A DNA stretch of 64,000 nucleotides from Leguminivora glycinivorella (Eukaryota > Arthropoda > Insecta > Lepidoptera > Tortricidae), in contig NC_062975.1 of NCBI RefSeq assembly GCF_023078275.1, positions 6,051,141-6,115,140 on the forward strand, in the 5' to 3' direction. The notes beneath the pieces were generated by a model, which was not told where the DNA came from, did not search any database, and saw nothing but the letters and a program-made list of their open reading frames with translations. The translations under genes were made by a program, and so were the position numbers. Below are positions 23,541 through 34,800 of this stretch, in pieces. Each line of letters opens with the position of its first letter. Within the stretch, counting starts at the first letter, position 1.

Positions 23541-23879
23541 AAGCGATCTGTAATTCTGTAGATTACAAAAATTTAGGTACAAAGTTATACCCAAGTTAAA
23601 CATATGACATCTCCCTCGGTGAATTATCAAATAGTAGCATTGAATAGTAAGTACTAGGAACATTGAAGAACTAATTTCAATTCCAGCATGAAAGTAAGCT
23701 TATAAAACTATGACTACAATAAAAACAGTAATATAGTAGGTATACTAAAAATATGTCTAAACAATTAAAACTATAACATTAAAACTCAAATTAAACCTAA
23801 AAATAAAACTAAATAACAACCTACCTACCTATGAAAATACTTAACTACAAAAATAAAACTGTTTTAAAGAGAAAACCCC
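23541..23879. other. No gene seen
   Basis: AT-rich, with short acctacctacctatg-type simple repeats near 23820. Confidence 0.5.
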
Positions 23880-24065
23880 ATCCAAAAGTTCGGCCTGCGG
23901 CATGGACTCCGTGACACTGGCGGCGTTACCTCTTTGTATTGCAAGAGAAATACGTTAGCAGAGGTACGCGCCAGCCCTGGGGTCCTCTGTGGTGTCGACC
24001 AGCCGTGCCGACAGTGCCCCCATGAATGATTTCATATCGGCTGACGAGGGACCCAAGTGACAATG
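23880..24065 (-). pseudogene. LINE-associated C-terminal domain, second relic
   Basis: The minus strand reads SSADMKSFMGALSARLVDTT, EDPRAGAYLC, a stop, then RISLAIQRGNAASVTESMPQ. This matches the end of the domain at 21544-22126 (AGTYLAQRIGIAIQRGNAAS). An in-frame stop and truncation mark it as dead. Confidence 0.7.
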
Positions 24066-24310
24066 AAGTATTTAGATAATCTGCTAGTGTGTTTCAGAAT
24101 CTTGTTTGATTAAAATTCGCCATCCCAAAGAAGTCAATCTAGAGTATCTAGACTGTAGCATCTCAACTCGTGAGGAAACCATGGTTTTAAGGGCGAAATC
24201 TCCTATTGTGTGTTCCCCATAAGTTTGACCCATAGTCATCTCTATTCACTTCTGGAAACACTTTCACAGCACTAATTAACGACAGCTTAACTTTCGTTCG
24301 TAACCTTTAC

Positions 24311-24395
24311 CTGCGCCCGCGGCGGGCTCGTAACGTGTGTGGACGGAACAAGGTGGCGTGCGACGTTATGAAACTAACGTAATGCGAGCATGTGC
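24311..24395 (-). other. Candidate alternative 5' exon with strong donor
   Basis: On the minus strand a CpG-rich stretch (cacacgttacgagcccgccg onward) ends at gggcgcag/gtaaagg, a strong donor. Upstream there is no good acceptor and no TATA, but an initiator-like ttagtttcat, so it would be a non-coding first exon from a TATA-less promoter. It lies on the same strand as the exon at 3111-3306. Evidence is composition plus one splice site only. Confidence 0.33.
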
Positions 24396-24399
24396 TCGG

Positions 24400-25270
24400 G
24401 TCATCATCAGCTGTTTAACGCGGAAGATGAGCTTGAGCACAACGGGTTTTCAGGTCAATGAAGATATTGAAGATATAACACCTTTTTAAAGTAGCTCACG
24501 GGTCGAACACGATAAAATATCTTTCTTTCACCTTTTCTCTGATGTTTCGGCAAGGTTGCACGGAAAACTGCTATTCCAGCGAACCCGAACCCGTAAAGTG
24601 ACTAGAAATGTGTACAAAACGCGTGAATTTAAAGTTTTTTTTAGATGCTTATAAATCTTAGACTTCGATCACTTGTTTAATACGGATATAGGTACATATA
24701 AGTATAGGTAGTACATACATGTATACATTTATATAAACTCCTTATATTCTCAAATGAGTATAGCAGAATGCACACTCTTAGCAATTAAGGGGTTAAAAGA
24801 AAACGAGATCGGATGAAAAGTATAACTTGATGAAGAAGAGAGACAAAGTCCTCAGAACAATCATATAATGTATGATGATAGACGTTACAGTAATTACGTC
24901 GAGTAGGTTAACCAATTTATAAAGGATATCGAATACTTGCGCGGCCCGCTTCTCGCCAGAGGCAACTGCTGGCATTCATTATTTCCATTGTTTTACCGAG
25001 CGATTGTTGAACCATTACAATTCAGCGCAAAGATCCTGAGGGAGAATCTCATAATCTACGACCCCTAACCTCCATAAATTGGATAAATTGGCAGTGTTTG
25101 CTTAAGAGGACACTGCGGTATTTCGCCACAGACCTGTGCAATCTTTGGTATATTTTTCAAGAATGAAAATCGCTCGAAACTTGGGATATTTGGCTAAAAG
25201 CAATGCACAGACGTTCGGGAAATAAGTGTAAGATGAAAAATCAAAGAGCTTTGTATAAGCCCTTTGTATA
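24400..25270. other. No gene seen
   Basis: AT-rich with a short GC-richer patch at 24935-24975. No supported element. Confidence 0.45.
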
Positions 25271-25523
25271 CCCGTGTGGTGACGGGTTAAGAATTTCACC
25301 ACCCCTTTTCTTCCCGTAGGTGTCGTAGAAGTCGACTGTGGGATATGGGTTAAATTGTGGCGTAGGCGAGTGGCTGGCAACCTGTCACTGCAATGTCGCT
25401 ATTTGGATTTCTTTTAACCCCTTTTTGCCAAGAACAGCACTTGAAACATTATTAGTTCATGTGCTCTGCCTACCCCTTTATGGGATACAGGCGTGATTAT
25501 ATGTATATGTATGTATGTATGTA
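25271..25523 (-). repeat. Dispersed repeat R3, copy 2
   Basis: The reverse complement of 48896-49145: cgtgtggtgacgggttaag, cttcccgtaggtgtcgtag, agtcgactgtgggat, then cctaccccttta and a tatg-repeat end. Non-coding and common in the window. Confidence 0.75.
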
Positions 25524-26038
25524 TTTGTATAAGAAGTTATAGTACATAAACGCTGTACTAGGTATTTGACTAAAAAATAAATGCAAAATGAGACATTAAA
25601 ATACATCCAATTTAAATAGATAGATCTGTTGACAACGATCTCGAAATTCAGTCGCTTTAAAGTTAAATGCAATGCCTATACAACTAACTACATAGTGTTA
25701 TTTATAAACTAGTAAACTGCAGTAAAAAAGCAAGTAAACGAACTTTACGGTTAGCGTGCAGACGAGAGCGTACGAACTCAGGTTATCTATAGTGTAATGG
25801 CAGGCTAGCCAATCTAGACATTTGTGTGTTTGTTGCTAAAATGTTAGGACGCGCGGCATGCAATTTAGGGTGAGGCTATACCTTGATCTCATTATGTGAC
25901 TGTAACATAAATTTAATTTAACAAGAATTTGTTTAAACTTGGATTGGGTTTTTACTTAGTTTGACAAAATTGAATTCATAACATGCTATGCTTTTGTTTA
26001 TGTTCAAAATACATAATCCATACTAATATCATGAAATA

Positions 26039-26180
26039 AAACTAAACGGATTAAATCGCGTATAATGAATTTACAATTCATCCCGACGTTTCGAACACTT
26101 AATTTACAGCGTTCGTGGTCAACGGGTGACGACGTCAGTCGTCGTCGGTGGTCATGAGTAACTATCGCGGTAACCGAAGA
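26039..26180. repeat. Half of a fold-back repeat (family R6)
   Basis: Contains aacggattaaatcgcgtata, atgaatttacaattcat, cgacgtttcgaacac and gttcgtggtcaacgggtgac, and ends in cgcggtaaccgaaga. Related arms occur on both sides of the copy at 56641-56790, and the final word recurs at 56955-56969. Confidence 0.6.
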
Positions 26181-26426
26181 CCATACTAATATTATAAATG
26201 GGAAAGTGTGTGTGTCTGTTTGTTTGTCCGTCTTTCACGGCAAAACCTAGCGATGACTTGACGTGATTTTTTTAAAGTGCCGATAGTTGAAGGGATGGAG
26301 AGTGACGTAGGCTACCTTTTGTCTCTTTCTAACACCCCTCTTCCCTAAAATGGGGGGTGGAAGTTTGTAAAAATAATTCCGCAATTTTCGAATTTAACGC
26401 GATCAAAGCCGCGGGCAAAAGCTAGT
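26181..26426 (+). mobile_element. Helitron-like non-autonomous element, copy 3
   Basis: 246 bp from ccatactaatattataaatg to gccgcgggcaaaagCTAGT, inserted directly beside repeat R6. Same interior as copy 2. Confidence 0.65.
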
Positions 26427-27061
26427 TCAATAAATAAACAGGGATTAGGGATTATACCTGTCATTCACAAAGACGGGTGCCTTGGTTCGTATTTTCATGC
26501 TAAAAGAATGTTCCATATCTCAAAGTTGCTCGTGATGACGTGATTGTGTTGAATCCATCTATAAACCCGAAGTGTTTATAACATAAATTACAACTTTATA
26601 ACTAACATTACCTGACTTACTCAAGCACTATTGAAATAATGAACAACATTATTTACAGGAAACCATAATTCAAGTTTTATTTTATTCACTTGTCAGGCTA
26701 TGAGAAACAAGAAGAATATTATTCAATAGTTAAGTGAAAATCATGTCTATAAAATAATTGTAAACTGTAAATTGACTTATAATCTCAGTTTGCCGAGGCA
26801 AAGAGAATGGAGTATTATAGAAGTTTATTGTCAAAGAGAACTTAGTAGTCAACAGTGTATTTACTGCCATCTATCGACACACGATTCAAACGTTTAGAAC
26901 TTCTGATTTTATAATTTGATCCATCCCGAATGTGTTAAAATTGTTAATATTTAGTGTGGCCATCGAAGCGAATATCAACCAATTGTGTGGCGTTCTAAAT
27001 CGAAATATTTTTCAGGGGCGAATTGAAAGTCATGTTATAAGTAAGGTACCTTATTATTAAT
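26427..27061. other. No gene seen
   Basis: AT-rich, nothing assignable. Confidence 0.5.
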
Positions 27062-27250
27062 GTGGAGGAAGAAAGCGGGAGAGGAAAACACAGGAAAAGA
27101 TGGATGAACTTTGTGAGACATGATATGAAACGAGTGCAAGTGAATGAAGAAATGAAGTCTGATATCGAGATATGGAAGAAAAGACATGCTGCCGCGACCT
27201 CAAGTAAATGGGATAAGGGCAAGCGAATAATTACGGTCAAACGCAGGGGC
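27062..27250 (+). pseudogene. LINE C-terminal relic
   Basis: The plus strand reads GRGKHRKRWMNFVRHDMKRV, QVNEEMKSDIEIWKKR and SSKWDKGKR. This resembles the GRPKKRWMDCVKEDM...W..K end of insect RTE-like reverse transcriptases. It is open to 27355, but the part after about 27250 has no LINE character. No upstream domains, so a fragment. Confidence 0.6.
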
Positions 27251-27437
27251 GACTTTGAAAATTTCGTTTTAAAGTCATACTGTAAATTCACGATTTTCTA
27301 TGGTAGATTTACAAGAATAAGAGTTACACGAACAGTTTCAGTAAATAATAAATAATGTTAATTTTAAAGCCGTTCCAATGCCATCAAAGTAACCCCAAAT
27401 TTTCCTAAAAGCAACCTCGGTTGACGAATGTGTTTTT

Positions 27438-27761
27438 GGGGCATTTTTAGAATTTGGGACCCCCCAATTAGCAATTGTTATTAACAAATTAATTATTGTT
27501 TGTTGTTAACAAATTGATTATTGGTGTAAACAAAAATTAACTCGCTGTGAGTTTTGTGGCGACAATTAAGCATAAAATCTGTCTAAATATTTACTTTTTG
27601 CACATTCTGAATGTAGATTATCGCGTAATATTTATGTAATTAACACAAAAACAATATTTTTATTGAAATTTTATGCTTAATTAACGTCACACAACTGACA
27701 GTGAGTAAATTTTTGTTAACAACTTACGCTAATTGGGGGGTCCCAAATTCTGAAAATGCCC
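27438..27761. repeat. MITE with ggggcatttt termini and inner inverted repeats
   Basis: Left ggggcatttttagaatttgg through gaccccccaattagc is mirrored at the right by gctaattggggggtc through aaatgccc. Inside, taagcataaaat and attttatgctta form a second inverted pair. About 324 bp, non-coding. Its right half is part of the tandem duplication 27483-28231. Confidence 0.8.
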
Positions 27762-28231
27762 TTTTAAACGTGCATTTCTAATATTAAATGTATTTCTTAA
27801 TATTTATGAGTAATGCTTTTTCTTACACTTCATACATCTTATACGGAGCTATATCAACAACAAATTAATTATTGTTTGTTGTTAACAAATTGATTATTGG
27901 TGTAAACAAAAATTAACTCGCTGTGAGTTTTGTGGCGACAATTAAGCATAAAATCTGTCTAAATATTTACTTTTTGCACATTCTGAATGTAGATTATCGC
28001 GTAAAGTTTATGTAATTAACACAAAAACAATATTTTTATTGAAATTTTATGCTTAATTAACGTCACACAACTGACAGTGAGTAAATTTTGTTAACAACTT
28101 ACGCTAATTGGGGGGTCCCAAATTCTGAAAATGCCCTTTTAAACGTGCATTTCTTAATATTAAATGTATTTCTTAATATTTATGAGTAATGCTTTTTCTT
28201 ACACTTCATACATCTTATACGGAGCTATATC
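27483..28231 (+). repeat. Tandem duplication, 376-bp unit
   Basis: 27483-27858 and 27859-28231 are near-identical. By eye I see three differences: atattt/aagttt near 27633, one T in a T-run, and one extra T near 28153. The unit joins the right part of the MITE at 27438 to about 100 bp of its downstream flank. It therefore arose by duplication after MITE insertion, not by a second insertion. Confidence 0.9.
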
Positions 28232-28453
28232 TTTGTGTAAGGTACATAATACCCTGCTGGCAGCGTGGCAGTCGTAAGGCGAGCTGATAGAAAGCGCAGC
28301 GAGTCACGACGAGGGAACAATAAACTGCACACACTGCATAATTGCACACAATCTTCTGAACTGTGACATCATAAAGCGGCGCAATCTCGGTGGATTATGG
28401 GTTTCCTTAATTTGCTTGAGAGCTTGAGTTTACTGGTGGGAATGTGGGACTTA

Positions 28454-28571
28454 GTGCGTTTTCACATTATCCGATATCGGATGTCGGACCAATATCCCAT
28501 ATATTACAGGCGCCATCTTGGATTTTTTGCATTGAAATTGAAATCCAATATTGGATAATGTGAAAACGGAC
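28454..28571. repeat. PIF/Harbinger-like MITE, copy 1
   Basis: 118 bp bounded by gtgcgttttcacattatcc and ggataatgtgaaaacggac, with TTA on both sides (28451-28453 and 28572-28574). A three-base TWA duplication is characteristic of PIF/Harbinger elements. The centre shares ccgatatcggatg and a gcgccatctt word with 43062-43192. Confidence 0.8.
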
Positions 28572-28625
28572 TTAACAGTGAAGGCAGGTGTAAGGTCGTC
28601 GATATTCCATTTGTGATAGTGTTTA

Positions 28626-28714
28626 GTAAAGCGTCCCACTTATCGCTAACCGTAAAAAATATATGAATAAACTGACACAGCGGCTTTATAGCAATCGACA
28701 AAGTCGGACGTTTT
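28626..28714. repeat. Small MITE (R7), intact copy
   Basis: About 89 bp: left taaagcgtcccacttatcg, right cgacaaagtcggacgttta-like inverse. Its interior (atatgaataaactgacac, agcggctttatagcaatcg) is uninterrupted and is the empty-site counterpart of the copy split by the BEL element at 30620-37340. Confidence 0.8.
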
Positions 28715-29215
28715 AGGTACTCAACTTGCTCACAGTCAAAGAATTTCTAACTTTGACACATTATTAGGCGTAACACGGTGCTTTGCTTCAGCATTGAATA
28801 CACTAAAAAAACTAAAAAAATCTATTATAAATAATATGCAATCAACAGAGATACAGTACAACAAGGCATTAGATTATTTTCAGGGGGTAATAAAAAATAA
28901 AAAAAGTCTATTCGAAGTTAAAGACCAAATAGTCAAGTTATCATTTTTGTGTACCTACGCGTCTTTGACACGTCGTTTAGGAATGTAATGTATTAAACAA
29001 AGATGTTTAATAAATAGTTTATAGCACGAACACTCTGTCTAAACTGTTATAAATGCAGGAAAGGAAAATTAATACCTACGGCAAGTAGTTACCGCAACAT
29101 ACACGGCGGACATACAAAGTACATACATTCATTAAATATGCCGCTTATACTAAATCGTTAGTTTCACACCAAGACTTGTTAGACCCGTGCCAATCCTGGG
29201 TACCTAGACTACCTA
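28715..29215. other. No gene seen
   Basis: AT-rich with lysine-rich chance frames; nothing assignable. Confidence 0.5.
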
Positions 29216-29656
29216 GCCAACGTCACAAATGTCACAATCCTTTACGCTTCGTAACTAGCTCTCTATCGCTCTTCTAAAATGGCGCGACTGAACCCGTCTG
29301 CGTTTCGATAGTCAGGGTACGTAGCCGACTGGCACAAACGCTCACGAAACGAAACGCTAGTAGATATCTATCTCTATCGCTCTTGCGTATTGGCGCGACA
29401 GAGCCAGGCTACCTTTCGCGGCGTTTCGTTTTCGTTTCGCGTCGTATAAATGCCATTCGGCTACGGGGTGAGATAGCCACGTAGCGTCAACGATTGTTAC
29501 TTCATTGGCCCCGCAGCCGAATGACATTGCTGCGACGCGAAACGCCACCGAAACGCCGCAGAAATGTTGACTAGCTCTGCGCCAATACGCAAGAGCAATA
29601 GAGATAGATAGCTACGAAAGAGATTATCGTGAGCGTTTGTATTTACATTCGGCTAC
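29216..29656. repeat. Cluster of MITE family R4, two copies head-to-head
   Basis: 29320-29465 and 29512-29656 are about 145-bp elements with cgtagccgaatg-type inverted termini, lying in opposite orientation. Both contain ccaatacgcaagagc and gatagagatagata or their complements. A diverged piece precedes them (29216-29300). A third clean copy is at 60342-60476, with diverged relatives at 43566-43680 and 47257-47345. Non-coding. Confidence 0.8.
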
Positions 29657-30541
29657 GCACACTGGCACCTTAGTCGCAGAACTGGTATTTGATGGCATCG
29701 AAAGTAACATATAATTAGCTACCACCTACTGGACGTTCATTCAATTTTCTACAGCCTTCGAACACTTAAGAAAATGGTCTAGACTAGACGGTATTAACAC
29801 CGTTTAAGCTTAAAGTGTTGCTAAGATACGTGAGCTTTACAGTGCAGTCGGTTGGTGGAACCTTCCGAGTTTATTTTAGCAGGGAAAAAACGTAACTTCT
29901 AGTTACTCAATTAATTCAAGTACGTAACTTCTAGTTACTGAAACAAAAAGTACATAAAATGAAACATGCTCATTATTTTTTGTCGTTTAAGGGAAAAAGT
30001 CTCCAGTAGTAAGTTTAGTTAACGTAATTTACATCGGACCGGAAGACCAATATCGGCAATATCTCGTCAACTTTATTAATAAAATGCTTAATTAAATATA
30101 TTTATTTACCACGTTACGAATTACATTCCGAAATTTTTTAAAGTCTATCCACAACAGGGTTCAAAGGATAATTATCAACGATAACCGTCGTAACGTCTTG
30201 GTGAAATTATCATGATAATTATCACGATATGATAATAAAAGGTGGATAATTATCGATTGAAAATAACAAACAAAATGGAGGATCTTAGTTGGCTTTAATG
30301 CCAAATAAACATAATTTCGCTTTCTCTTATGAAAAAATGTAACAAGTAAATTTCCTATATATGTGATAATTATCGGATAAATATCAGATAATTAGGACAA
30401 AGCGTAATTATCTTGATAATATCGAATCCTGATCCACAAAGGCATGCATCCAGAGGAGGTAGACTAGGTAGACACACAGGTGACACACAATGAAAAATAT
30501 CGATAAACGCTAAAGTAAATAAAAAATGTAATGGTGTTTAG
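29657..30541. repeat. AT-rich interval with clustered GATAATTATC palindromes
   Basis: Bases 30160-30425 contain at least four copies or near-copies of gataattatc plus further tgataat/attatc words. Flanks caggg/ttcaaagg and gaatcctgatcc are weakly complementary, so a decayed fold-back transposon is the simplest reading. A taacttctagttact word is repeated at 29892 and 29924. Confidence 0.45.
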
Positions 30542-30619
30542 TAAAACGTCCCACCTTGTCGGTTACCATGAAGGCGAGATTTACTTGTATTTTTATATGA
30601 AATATATGAATAAACTGAC
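30542..30619 (+). repeat. Left half of MITE R7 split by the BEL insertion
   Basis: Begins taaaacgtcccaccttgtcg and ends aatatatgaataaactgac, continuing at 37341 after the retrotransposon. The last five bases (ctgac, 30615-30619) are the target duplication. Confidence 0.85.
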
Positions 30620-30812
30620 TGTCTGCGACAACAGGTTCCTGCGCGGGGCGCGGGCACCGGGGGCATGAGCCCCACCACCGACCATTAGCTCCAGCGGCTG
30701 CCATAGCGCCGCACGCGTCTTATCTTACTTAAATCTCTTTTTGTATCATTTTTGGATATTATATCCTTATACCTAAACTTCATTAGTTTTACTTGCACCT
30801 TAATCGCCTGCA
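30620..30812 (+). repeat. 5' LTR of BEL/Pao element
   Basis: 193 bp from tgtctgcgacaacagg to aatcgcctgca (TG...CA). It is identical by eye to 37148-37340. Its first 70 bp are very GC-rich and the rest AT-rich. Confidence 0.9.
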
Positions 30813-30818
30813 AGTTAT

Positions 30819-30836
30819 TGGCGACCGTGTACAGGA
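30819..30836 (+). promoter_or_regulatory. Primer binding site of the BEL element
   Basis: tggcgaccgtgtacagga starts 6 bp after the 5' LTR. It begins with TGG, complementary to a tRNA CCA end, and resembles primer sites known in insect BEL/Pao elements. The tRNA species was not determined. Confidence 0.75.
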
Positions 30837-31861
30837 CTAAAAACCTCAAAACATCTGCGCGTACGCGACCTAGCAACAGGGAAGGCGGAACGTTCCAGAA
30901 GCGCAGACAAAGAAACTGCGGCGCGCGACCTTTGGACTGCAAGCGACGCGTGTCTCCACATCGATCTTCTTCCAGGGGAGTGCTCAATCCTTACCTTTTA
31001 CCTCTTTACCCTGCCTAGTTTTGATTTTCGTACTTAGTTTACTAAATTTAAAAAAATATTTTCATAATTCTTCTTTCTGCAAATCATCTTTCTTATCTAT
31101 TGTGCATTCTTCGCTATTGTTGCTACGCGCCTTTATTCCATACCTACAGCATAAAAATCAACAATTTAATGAAAATATTTTAAATCTACAAATTATTAAA
31201 CGTTGGAGCTAATCAACCTTAATATATAAGTCATAAAGTGCTTATTGCATTGCATCTTGAAAATTGCACTGCTTAAAATTCTATCTTTAGTTACCTATTT
31301 ACGTTAAATAATAAGTGCATGTGCACCGAACACGCCTTAGTTCGCGCTTTCTTAATAAAAAGCAATCCTTATAAACGTTATACATTATTTTGCTAAGCAA
31401 TAACAATTTTAAATCTTTCGTTTCTTTTCAACTTTAATTTCCTATAAAAATAAACCTAAAGTACCTAACATCGAGTAAACAAATAATTATTTCGTTCCAT
31501 TAGTGAAAATACATAAAGTTTATTCCTCAAAGGTCCAAACCATTATATACCTTATTATATTTGCATATAGCTCATTTCGATTCGGGCCGACATTTCCAGG
31601 AAACCTACAGGCTGGCTGCGCTCGCGTCGGCTGTACCTAGTGCCTACTCGCGTCAGCTGTTCGAGCGAGACTTGACCTACTTCCGCGCGGCGCCTGCGCG
31701 CACCTGGATCTCCTGCCTGGTTTGATGCACAGTTTTCTTATCTTGTTTATTGATTGCGCTTCACTTAATCTTGTTTATTACCGTGTTTGTGTTGGCTCAT
31801 TGTTTATCTGTTTCAACTTTAGTGTTTTAAAATTATAAAAATATATTAGTAAATTTACATA
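30837..31861 (+). other. Untranslated leader of the BEL element
   Basis: About 1 kb between the primer site and the polyprotein ATG. Small frames here have no recognisable domain. A CpG-richer patch at 31580-31720 could hold packaging or promoter signals, but nothing specific can be named. Confidence 0.6.
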
Positions 31862-34800
31862 ATGTCTCCACCGACCACTCCTCACGGCAGTGTAGACATA
31901 GGAGCGCTTGAAGTTGAATTAAAGCTTAAAGATTTAATAAAACAGCGCGGTTCAATTAGAGGTAGATTGACACATTTTGAACAATTTATTGCAGAGTTGG
32001 AAAGGATAAAAACTGAGCAAATTTCCGAAGCGCAATTTAATGAATTGAATTTGCGAAGCGTAAAAATGGAAGCATTGTTCTCTGACTTTGAAAAATGTCA
32101 AAGTCAAATAGAGTTATCTTATGCTAGTCCTGATGAACAATTTCGAGAGAGAGAGAAAACAGAAAGCAGGTTTTATAGTAGTCTTGCCAGTGCTCAGACA
32201 TTATTAAAATCGCGACCTAAAAATAATGAGGATAAACAAAGTTCGTACAGTAGTTGCTCGCGTCAGGATAATGTAAACATAAAATTACCTGTTATCAAAT
32301 TACCGACGTTCGACGGCAATTATTTTTTGTGGTTGGAATTTCGAGATACGTTTGAGTCGTTAATTGATAATAATGAAACTATCCCTGACATAAACAAATT
32401 CCATTATTTGAGATCCTCCTTAGAAGGGAGCGCGGCCCTTGTCATCAAGTCTATTGAATTTTCTTCACAAAATTACAAGGTCGCATGGGATTTGTTATGC
32501 CAGAGATATAACAATAAGAAAATTCTCATTAATAATCATTTGAAGGCTCTCTTTAAAATAGAACCCTTAACTAGAGAATCTCATAAATCGTTAAGATACC
32601 TAATTGATCTAGTAACAAAAAACTTGAGAGCGCTGACCACGCTCGGTCAGCCGGTAGACCAATGGGATACGCTCATTATATTCATGGTGTCCAGCAAACT
32701 GGACTCGACCACTAGCGGTAAGTGGGAGGAGTACAGAAATAATCTCTCCGACTTGCCACTCTTGGACGAATTTATCGAGTTTCTCCGCAATCGGGCGGAC
32801 ATTTTAGAAACTACGTTAGCTAACAGACATGACAAAAGCGTTTCTCATATTCATAAAGACAGTCAACAAAAAAGTGAACATAAGGGCGCATTCACACCTA
32901 ATGAACATAAAGGCCCATTCACACATAATAAATTTTCAAAAAGCTTTATTGCATCTAGTACCTCTAAAGCTGCAGTCATATCGTGTCCCATGTGTAGTCA
33001 GGGTCATAGAATCATAGACTGTGAGTCATTCAAGTCTTTACCGCTCGAAAGCAAGTGGAGCGAAGCCTTAAAGTTGAAACTTTGCACCAACTGTTTGCGA
33101 CGCGGACATGAATCACATAATTGTAGACTAGGAGATTGCAGATTATGTCATAAGAAGCATAATACATTACTGCATAAAGAAAATAACGTATCCAAACCCT
33201 TGCTTGTGACGACATCCACGGTTGGTACATCAAATGACCTTGAAGTAGTCAACCAACCGCATAAGGCTTTATCAGTTCGCTCAGGCAAACAGGTTATTCT
33301 TGGTACCGCTTTAATAAAGGTATCCAATCCTAACACAAATGCTGAATACGTAGCGCGGGCTGTCCTTGATGCCGGCAGCCAGTCTTGCTTTATTACTGAA
33401 AACCTTAAGAATAAATTAGGATTAGGGAATCCTGAACCCGATTCTTTAGATATATCGGGTATTAAAAAGATTAAACTTTCAGTATCTGATCAATGCGATG
33501 TAAACATCAGCTCTCTTACAAGTCAGTTCCAAGTGAACTTGGACTGTTTAGTAATTTCTGAAATTACAGATGAGTTGCCAAATTGGCCTGTAGACATTAC
33601 TCAACTAGATATTCCCAAAAATATTCAGCTCGCTGATCCTAATTTCCATCAAGTTTCTGATATCGATGTACTGATAGGTGCTGAAATATTCTATGAACTG
33701 TTATTGTTTGAAAAAATATCTTTGGGTAAAAATAAGCCCCTTCTTGTAAGTACAGAGTTTGGCTGGATCGTAGCAGGTCGTTTGTGGCCAATTAATAATC
33801 CTAATTCTAAAGCTTCACAAAAACTTCATTGTTTTTTCACAAAGGAAATTAGTGAAAAGTTAACCAAGTTCTGGAACCTTGAGGAACTTCCAGCAGCCAA
33901 AGCTCCCCTGTCTGCGGACGAGGAGTTTTGTGAAGAGCACTTTAAAGCTCACACTTACCGTTTACCAGATGGCAGATTTACAGTAAAGATGCCACTGAAA
34001 GAAACTCCTGAAAATTCATTAGGCGACTCCTATCGAGGTGCTGCCAAGCGGTTTTATACTTTAGAAAAGAAATTGAATAGTAATCCTGATTTAAAGAAAC
34101 AATATAGCGATTTTATACATGAATATGAGTCTTTAGGTCATCTCACACGAATCGACAAGCCTAAGTTCGGTTATTATCTAGCACATTTTTGCGTCTTAAG
34201 AGAGCAAAGTGAAAGTACCAAATTAAGAGTCGTTTTTGATGGGAGTATGAAAAGCGCCTCTTTAAAGAGCCTTAACGATATACAATTTGTAGGCCCAGTA
34301 GTGCAAGATGATCTTTTTAATATTTTGACTAGATTCCGTCAACATAAATACGTTTTTACGGGAGATATAGAGAAATGTTATCGCCAAATCCTAATTGACG
34401 ATTCCCAAAGACACTTACAGTTAATATTATGGCGCGAAGATAGTACGAAGCCTTTAGAAGTGCTTCAACTAAATACAGTCTCCTACGGCACAGCCTCAGC
34501 ACCGTTCTTAAGCACACGGTGCCTGCTGCAGCTTGCCTTAGAATGTCCGGATCCGTTAGTCTCGGAAGTCATTAAAAGTGATTGCTATATGGATGATGTC
34601 TTAACAGGTGCAGACAGTAAAGAGACTTTGTCTCACATACTCCATGGAGTAGTAGGTACTCTTAATTCAGCATGCTTTCCGGTGCACAAATTCCGTAGCA
34701 ATTGTCCTGATATATTTGAGGATTCGGCATTATCTGAAAATCTAAACCTTAGTAAACAGTCCAGTGTTTTAGGTGTGCAGTGGACCCCAGCTACTGCACA

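Noticed and set aside
30510..31018. Frames across the 5' LTR and leader
   Set aside because: The same LTR peptides occur at the 3' LTR (37023-37232), showing they are by-products of LTR sequence; no promoter or domain supports them.
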